In this document: positions 34,801 to 43,800 of the stretch, piece by piece | Layout: every line of letters begins with the position of its first letter | Numbering within the stretch: the stretch's first letter is position 1 | Assembly: GCF_000003815.2 (NCBI RefSeq) | Contig: NC_049994.1 | Span: 2,841,464-2,905,463 of the forward strand | Length of the DNA stretch: 64,000 nucleotides | Direction: 5' to 3' | Source: Branchiostoma floridae | Taxonomy: Eukaryota; Chordata; Leptocardii; Amphioxiformes; Branchiostomatidae | Translations under genes and position numbers: made by a program | Notes under the pieces: model-generated | Seen by the model: only the letters and a program-made list of their open reading frames with translations | The model's database searches: none | What the model was told of the DNA's origin: nothing

Positions 34801-37800
34801 CATATATTTGCTCATTTTGCAGTATGACTAATCATTATTTTTTTTTAGAATGGCTGAAAATTGATGCCCTGGAATGTTGTCATCCATATAATAAATCAAC
34901 ACGGCTTTTAGGTACCAACTAATGTTAATTAATTTAATGGCCTTCATATAAGAAATGAAACCATAAATTTTTAATGATGGATGTGCTTTACATGTTCAGT
35001 ATGCAAGCATATAATTGTCAAAAGCAACACTTATTTGTTACTTTAACGGGCTCAGAGAATCTTCCATTATACATTTTAATGAAGGTTACAGACATACACA
35101 TGATAGAATGTTATATTCAGTCAGACTTGGGGAACTCTTTCATATCGGAAGAACATTCAAATTGTTTCTGAAGTATCAAACTCTCTTTTTTTCTTCACTA
35201 CAGAACCTCCTACAGAACTGAGTATGGGACCCAATATTCTACAGAGCAGTATGAGGAGTCTACAGATTGTTACCATGGCAACTGCACTGCTAATGGGACA
35301 TGTGCCTGTGATGACGGGTACACTGGGTCAACCTGTCAAGATGGTAATAATGCTTCCTACAATAGTTGAATCATGATTTGCTCTAATACTATAATCATAA
35401 TGAAGTTAAATCTAATGGACCAAAAATTCACTGTTACAGTAGATTAATTAAGACCAATTGATAAAAAAGCAATAAAAATGTTTTTAATACAGAATTTGAA
35501 AAAGGACTTATTTGTGATGAAAGGATCAATTTTGACCTACAAGTTTATTGATTGCATTGGCTCCAAAAAAATTAAATACAATGTCATCATGTTGTATAAA
35601 TTATATTAACAATAAAGGTCAGACAGGTCATCTTGCATATATGGTACCCAGACTGTTAGTATTGTATTATACTGAATATGTGTAAAGATGTCTGACTCCT
35701 GTTTCATACAGTAGAATTTTTCTTTTGCAAAAAGATGATTTTGTTGTTCAGGAGAGAAAAGTGTTGTTTATAATCCACACAGACTGTTAATCCACTGTAA
35801 TATAGAAGGCTGACTGTCCATCCCTCTCGTTTCACTGCATTTTATCTCCCCAACCAAAGTCAGGTATGCATTTTTACTCCTGGGTGAAGAAACTGGTGTG
35901 TTCTTTTCCCAAGAACTCAACATTTAGTCACAAAAAACAGGAATCAAACCTGACCTTTATATCAGCTAGCCTAGCCACTTACCCCATGATGCCATAACTA
36001 TGTAAGGCCACAGCAAGTAAATTTTATGGATGACATCAGCACGCGCATTAATTTTCGCCTGACTTCAGAAAAAAAAAACAAGAAATTTTTTCTTCTGCAG
36101 GGATGGTCAACATGATGATTAAGTACCAAAATGAGCAAATATGTTGTATTGTTACCTAAGTCTTGTAGAAGTGACACTTGCGAGGTACCCAGGGCTGTAG
36201 TTGTAGAAATGAAATTGGATAATTGTAAAAGTGACACCAATATGGAAGCCATGAGTGTGGTTACCAACTTTGTTGGTGATGCCAGTCTACCACACTAGTG
36301 TCACTTTTACCACACAAGAACATGTCTTGAATACAGGAATGAATGCCTTGTTGGCTCTGATACCATTGTTTTGTCCCTTTAATTCTTGTTACAACATTCA
36401 TCACAACTTTAACTTTATGGTGCCTATTTTTGAATATGTAGCCATCTTGTTTTTTTTCACCCATCTTGTTTTTTTTCACCCTATCGCACTATTTTTGCAG
36501 TCTGCAGAGGATGTCATCCATAAAATTTACTTGCTGTGGCCTAATGACAAAATTATGAAAAAAAAACTTTTTTTATGAAAAAAAAACTTTTTTTTCCTGC
36601 TTCCTCACAGACATTGATGAGTGTACCACCCAAAACCCAGACTGCGAACAGAAGTGTGTGAACACCCCAGGCAGCTACAGGTGTTTAAGTGTCCTCTCTA
36701 TGGAAAATGTTGCTATATAATTTATATACATGAGACATACAGAGCATACCAGCATATTTTAAGTCTCCTCTCTATGGAAAATGTTGCTATATAATTTATA
36801 TACATGAGACATACAGAGCATACCAGCATATTTTAAGTCTCCTCTCTATGGAAAATGTTGCTATATAATTTATATACATGAGACATACAGAGCATACCAG
36901 CATATTTTAAGTCTCCTCTCTATGGAAAATGTTGCTATATAATTTATATACATGAGACATACAGAGCATACCAGCATATTTTAAGTCTCCTCTCTATGGA
37001 AAATGTTGCTATATAATTTATATACATGAGACATACAGAGCATACCAGCATATTTTAAGTGTCATCTCTAAATGTATATGAAAAAAAAAGTATTGTGATT
37101 AATGGAGAAAATGCTTACAGTTCAAGAGCCGAAATTTGTGGAATTCACCTTGGGATGAATTACGTGATGTGTATTTTATAAAACAATAATGACACTCACT
37201 AAACCCATGTAGACCCTACTCATGCATTCCCTATATGCATAGACACTTAGTTTATCGTACATATTTTCAGAATAAATGAGGTACGCTGAGCACACCGAGA
37301 AGGCAAATTGCTCTTAAGATAGCAAAGAATATAAGAACAAGACGAAATTTCTTAGCGAACCTGAAATTAGTTTGGTAACCTTACCTAAAAGTTCTGCATT
37401 GTATTCAGCCATAGGATTAATTCAATTAGAGGGTACTTGGGGAGTTTAGTAGAAGACTGAATGCTTTTGAGGCATGCGGAGCAACTGGGTACTTTATCGT
37501 ATAATGTGAAGTCGTATGCAGTTATCACTTCCTAAAATGAATATCTATCGGAAAATAACACTCCCGTGTGGAGTGGAATGCCCCTTTAACAGTACTACTT
37601 AACTGGCTTGGATCATAGGAAAATAAATCTAGAGCAGCACCTAGAGGGTATGTCAAAACGGCCAGGTGGTCTTTAATATGTTTAAGGCAACACCAATTTA
37701 ATTTCTTGGTTCACGGATTCGCTCGCTCCTATTTTTTGGAAAAAAAAATAAAAATAAAAATTACCACTCAGCAAATTTTCACCATTAATGAAACCATTCA

Positions 37801-40800
37801 CCAGCTTTCTGGTGTAGCAAATTGGCCTTTATATTATAAGCTCCTTAAAGTGTGGTAACAGGTGCTGTTACTGTATAATAATAGTTTTTTTGTACTTTTT
37901 TCAAGCTGGACACTTTTTTTTTTTTATGTTTTGGATTAGCCCTTACCTTTACCCCAACCATTTTACAATTTTTATTTTCATTTTTATTTCGCCCTCTCGC
38001 TCCATATTTTTTATGAAAAAACCTGTGAACCAAGAAATTAAATTGGTGTGGCCTAAGGCCAGGTTGATTAGATTATATAGATGACATCATTTGGGAAACC
38101 CAAACTTAATGCGGGCATGAGATAGAAAAATAAGAAAGTTTTGGCCAAAAAAAGTAGCCTTTGTTAAAGGGGCATTCCACTCCAGAAGGGAGTGTTATTT
38201 TCCAATAGATAATGTATCAATGAATACATGATCAGCCGACCTCTTGTGGAATTCCACTTGTGGCGAATTACGCAACCTATGTTTGTAAAACAATATGACA
38301 CTCACTAAACCCATGCAGACCCTGACTCATGTATTCCCTATACGTGTAGACACTTCCTTTATCGTGAATATTTTTGGCATAAATGAGGGGCGCTAAGCAC
38401 ACAAAGAAGGTCAATTGTTCACAAGATATCAAAGAACACGTGTTTTTCTTAGCGCCCCTGAAATTAGCATTGTATCCTAACTTAGTCAGGCACATTGTAT
38501 TCAGCCATAGGCTGAGATTGATTTAATTTAATTAGAGGGTATTTGGGGAGTTTTGTAGAAGACTGAATGCTTGTTGATGCGTGTGGGGCTAATGGGTTCT
38601 CTTTCGTATAATGGTACATAGCATACATTTGTCACAATTAATATCTATCGGAAGATGACAGTCCCGTCTGGAGTGGAATGCCCCTTTAAGTGGTCAGGAG
38701 GGTTGAACAATCAATTGTGATATATCACAAAGAATACAGCTAGTCTGCCATTACAATAGATGCTCAATTTTCATTCTTTTGCATCTTTTTCCTTTTTGGA
38801 GACATTCCATGATGTTAGTGTGTGTGTGGTGTAGTATAAAGTGCACATTGTAGTCATTTTCCAATGTTCTTTTTTGCAATGTTCAACTCATTTTGTAATT
38901 GTTTTAGACATTGATTCACAGTAGGATTCAAAACATTTTTTACCCTGAAAATGGCTCAAAAGTGAATTGCGCTCGCAAATGTCATCCGTCTATCAATTAT
39001 AATCAAATTATTCTCTTCGCCAATGGCGATAGAGTATGTTTTTGTCGACTTGGGTCTGTATGTAGGTCAACAGCATATAACTCGAGAAATTGTAGATGGA
39101 ACTTTGTGATTTTTGGTAGGTGTGTAGCGGTTGTCGAAAGGAATGCCAAGTTCGAAAACGGTTTACCTGGCGTTTTCCTACTGTACTGCAGCGAGCTTGG
39201 TATGTTTTTTGCAGTTTCTTTTGGGCAGCATAAGTCAAAATCTAGCTGGGCGATTTTCAAGAAACTTGGTAGGTGTGTAGCGGTTTTGGAGAGGAAGGTC
39301 AAGTGCGAAAATGGTTTACTTGGCTCTTACCTACGGCGCTGTAGCGGGATTTGTATGTAAGTGCGTCTGTCTGTAAGCAAGATAACTCGAGAACCCTTGA
39401 ATGGATCCTGATGATATTTGGTAGGTGGGTGGGGGTCAAGAAAACGAAGGTCAAGTTCGATAATGGGCCCCCTAGTGACTGCCTAAGGTACTGCAGCAAA
39501 ACTTTTATTTTTGACACTTCGTGTTTTGGATATGCTGTGGTCATGATTTTTGAGTGGTAGATAGCCCTTGGGGCAGAGAGTAAGTGCTGTGAGTTTGGAC
39601 CCCCTAGCGGCTTTTTGGGAACTGCAGGCACCGATTTCCTTTCAAACTTTGAACGAGAATAACTCGAGAACGTGTTGACGGATCATCAGGATTTTTTGGT
39701 ATGTAGATAGAATGAGTACTTAAAATAATAATCTACATGGAAAGATGCATTTAATTGTAATCAGTGGCCAATTAACAGAAATAAACTGTTTTGTATATAC
39801 ATGTATCTCACTTGACCTATATCTATGGACACATCTGTTTGACAGATGTTTTTGCTGGAGGAAACACTGACAAGCCGTGAGCTGGACACTGAAAAGCTTG
39901 AAATTCTGATTGACCAGGGGTGCTATCAGGTCATCTTGTACAATCAGGTCTTGTTTTGGTAGCATTTGTGGGGTTTGGGGGTAGGTACTATTTAGTAATA
40001 GATGAATAAGACCTTAAAGTCTTAAATAAAGGCATGATTTAGTAATACATGAATAAGACCTTAAAGTCTTGAATAAAGGCATGATTATTTGGCGAAGAGA
40101 TGGGTTCGTTGAACTCTAGTCTCATCCTTGTTTCAGATGAAGATGAGTGTGCGACAGGAAACCACGACTGTACCCACAGCTGTAACAACACCTACGGAAA
40201 CTTCACCTGCGGCTGTAGGATGGGATATGACTTCAACACCAGCACCAGGCACTGTGTGGACAGTAACGAATGTCTGGACAACAACGGAGGCTGCCAGCAC
40301 AACTGTACCAACACTAACGGCAGTTTTCTGTGCACCTGCGCTGATGGGTACATGTTGATGCCTGATGACTCATCTTGTACAGGTACTATAAAAAAAAAAC
40401 TCCTCCATAACATAAAATTACTGTGAAAAATTGAGGTAATGTTTTTGTCATGTCTTTGTGTGTGTGTGTGTGTGTCTGTCTGTTTTTTATATGTCAGCAT
40501 TACATAAAACTATTGTTTACATAACAACTTGATAATGCAGTTATAATTAAGGGTAAATGATAGGAATGTTAACTTTGTGACATGTGTAAGTTAGCTGGAA
40601 TGTTCATAGACACATATATGTTATACATATCTGGATGATATTTGCATATTAATCAAATTATTCAATGGAGGTATGAGGTCTACAGAGTGATTTTTCAAAG
40701 ATTTTGTGAAAACATTATTTAATAGTCAAAGGGTAACCTATATCTGTTTTTTCTTTTTTTTTTTTAAACAGGAACTAATAGGGATATACAGTCAAGGATG

Positions 40801-43800
40801 CTGCAGTTATTTAAAAATAACTGCAATATTTTGAAAGTACTGCAATGTCAAAACCACCATCCGTTGACTTGATTTCCCTTTAAACTAATGGTTACATCTT
40901 AAGTGAAAAGTGAACTATTGATAGTACTTTCATGTTTTTACCGCCAAGTTTCTTGCTTTGGGTAGCTTATGATAAACCAGGTGGTAATGAACTTTTTTTT
41001 CTCATTGACAGCTTCTGGATTTACAACTTCAGTACCAAGGACAGCCACCAAACATGCAGACACCACAACAAAAAGTACGACACAAACTACTGATTCATCG
41101 GGTAAGTCTTACCATAAGTGCCATATTAGTGGGGATAAAGACAAAACAGTGGATTGAATTGATTTGACAGTTAATCTGTTACTTTTTTGTTCTGAATTTC
41201 CAATACAAAAGTTGGACCTAACAAAATTTTTGACTGTGCAGCTCCGGTCTTTGTCAATGAATAAGCAATCAACTGCTTCTATGAGTCACATAATTGGTTA
41301 TCATTATATTAGTTATTGGGTGGGCCAACTACTCTCTCTTGGCAGCCAGGGGCTGAACTGCAAAAAGCAGGGATAAATTGCAAGGGTCTGGAGCAAGCTG
41401 CCATTTGGCGCCACTCAGGTGATCTGGATACAACAGATTCTGCAAATAGAACACATGTAAATGGGTGAGCAATGTGCTGTCTTACTGAGGAATGGCTGTA
41501 AACTGTGAATGGCTTCGTTTACTCTTTTAACTTCAGTTGTATGTTTTATTTAACTCAGTCTACTTTTTTTTCAGATTTCACAGTCTACAAGGCTGAGGTG
41601 ACCCTCACCACCATCCAGGGTCAGCCGGTAGTGTTTAGTGAGGAGCTGGCTACACCAGGCTCACAACTGTTCGTGCAAACAGCTACAGTTGTGGAGAACT
41701 CGGTATGTTCTTGTTTGTTGTTTGTTTGTTTGTTTGTATTGCATACCCTGCAAACTTCTTCAATTGGCATAACACACAAGGATCGTACTCAAGACTGTGA
41801 ACAGTACATTTTATAGTAAAAGTATCTTCAGAATTAAGTTGATCCACTCACACTGGGAAGGACCCCTTTATCTTTTGATAAATGTTATGGTTTATGTTAC
41901 ATGCTTGAGGTGTGGTTCTCCTCAAACACAGGACCAGTTTAATGCCCTATCAGAGGGAGGTTTTTAAACAAAACTAGTTACTCATTTCCCGTGAGTGAAG
42001 TGGAGAAATTTTTACCTCCCCTAAGGAGATCACCCTCACACTCAGGGTTGACATCGCGGCAAAGCCTAACGATATCTGATAACAATTCAGCCAGGGTATT
42101 TGGGTATTTGGGGCGTGGCTTCTAACCAACTGGCTTTTTGTTGTCGAAAGCTCGGAAAGGCGCCATATAAGGCGACTCATTAATATTCAAGAGCAAGATA
42201 ACAGTACCGGCGTAACGTTCTTTCAGCGTCCAGACGTCTTTATCAGGTACCAAATTTAACATTTGTTGGTTCTGTGGGTATAGGGTAACCACGGCATCAC
42301 CGTATACATGTACCGACCTAGCATACGAAAAAAAAAAGAATTACCATCACGCAAAGATAAACAGATCTTTGTACACGCTGCGCCGTACGCTGTTTGTTCG
42401 AAACTTGCAATCCGGTCGCTGATTGGCCCGCGACAAATCAGGCAAGCTCATTAATATTCATAAGCAGGGCGCCCCAAATACCCAAATACCCTGGCTGAAT
42501 TGTCAGGGGTGATATCGTTAGGCTTTGCCGCGATGTCAACCCTGAGTGTGAGGGTGAAGGAGATGCATGTTAGGGGATTCGAACCCCGGAGAGTCCCTGT
42601 GTTCTGGGCAAAGCACCCAACAGATATGCCACAGATGCCATATGCACTTTTCATGCCATCTGAACTTTTCATAATCACAGATAAGAACTGATTAGCACAG
42701 GAAAAGTATTAGGGATAGTTCATTGGACCCTTATGCTTTACATCACAAAACTGTTAAGATTTTGTGGGACCTCTTTTAGGCCTTCTTTAGCTATTTTGAG
42801 CATGTTATGTTATGTTACCTCATAATAGGATTCAGCAATGTAAAACCAAATTGACATCATTCTCTTTATTTACAGATGAACACTATCCTAAGGAGGAGCC
42901 CAATACAGGACACTTTCATGCGGTCAAAAGTCACCGGATTTCGACAGGGAAGTGTCATCTCAGAAATAGACCTGTACCTGGAAAAGCAGGAGGGCGAAGT
43001 AGTATCAGCCTCTTATGTCAGGGATGTCATTCTGGCTGGAGTACTGAACAACACTATATACAGCCCTGGGAGAAGCCTGGGGATCCAGGCTAACTCACTA
43101 CAAGTCACACAACCAGGTAGGATGGATGTTTCTTATACAAGTTTAGAAGCCTACATTTATAATGTAATATTAGGGACAATATAATAGACAAGTGGTTTTT
43201 TACTTGTTGATATCAACGCTTTAGAAATGCATATTGATATTTAGGAAGGCAGGTTATGGAAAAATTGGAAAATACTGTAAAATGTATTTAAGTTCGCGGG
43301 ATTCAATTTTGCTGTTACAGTAGCGGAAAAAGGACTTTTCGCAGTGGATTTAAGTTTGCGGTAACATCAAAGACTGCAATCTAATATCATAATAGAAAAA
43401 TGTTTGCGGTGGTTTTAAATCCGCGGTGAAGAGGTCACTGCAAAAACCGTGAACATTAATCCACCGCGAACATTTCTGCATTTACAGTACATAATGTGGC
43501 ATCCATGTTTTTACAACATTGGAAAGTTGATGATATCCTTTATGACAAAAGTATTTGTCGTGTTTTATCTAACATCTCTATTTAATAAATTTGGAATCTA
43601 CATAGGATGGCGTCCATAGAATTTACTTGCCATGGCCTATACTGAGTGCACTAAGGCATGGACTGTCCTTGGTGCTGAACTAAGCTTTCCAATGCTATAC
43701 ATGGATAAGCCTTACAAATACAATCACTTCAAACATTTACTTGTACAAATCAAACAAATAAAAAAACAATAGAGAATGGGAAATATATTGTGGCAGCAAT

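Noticed and set aside
36685-37060. Regular repeats considered as a CRISPR array.
   Set aside because: Units are contiguous 74-bp copies with no spacers, in a eukaryotic intron; it is a tandem repeat.
38911-39631. Frames of 99-149 codons read as a gene with internal repeats.
   Set aside because: Modules recur elsewhere as decayed dispersed repeats and are open on both strands; treated as a repeat.
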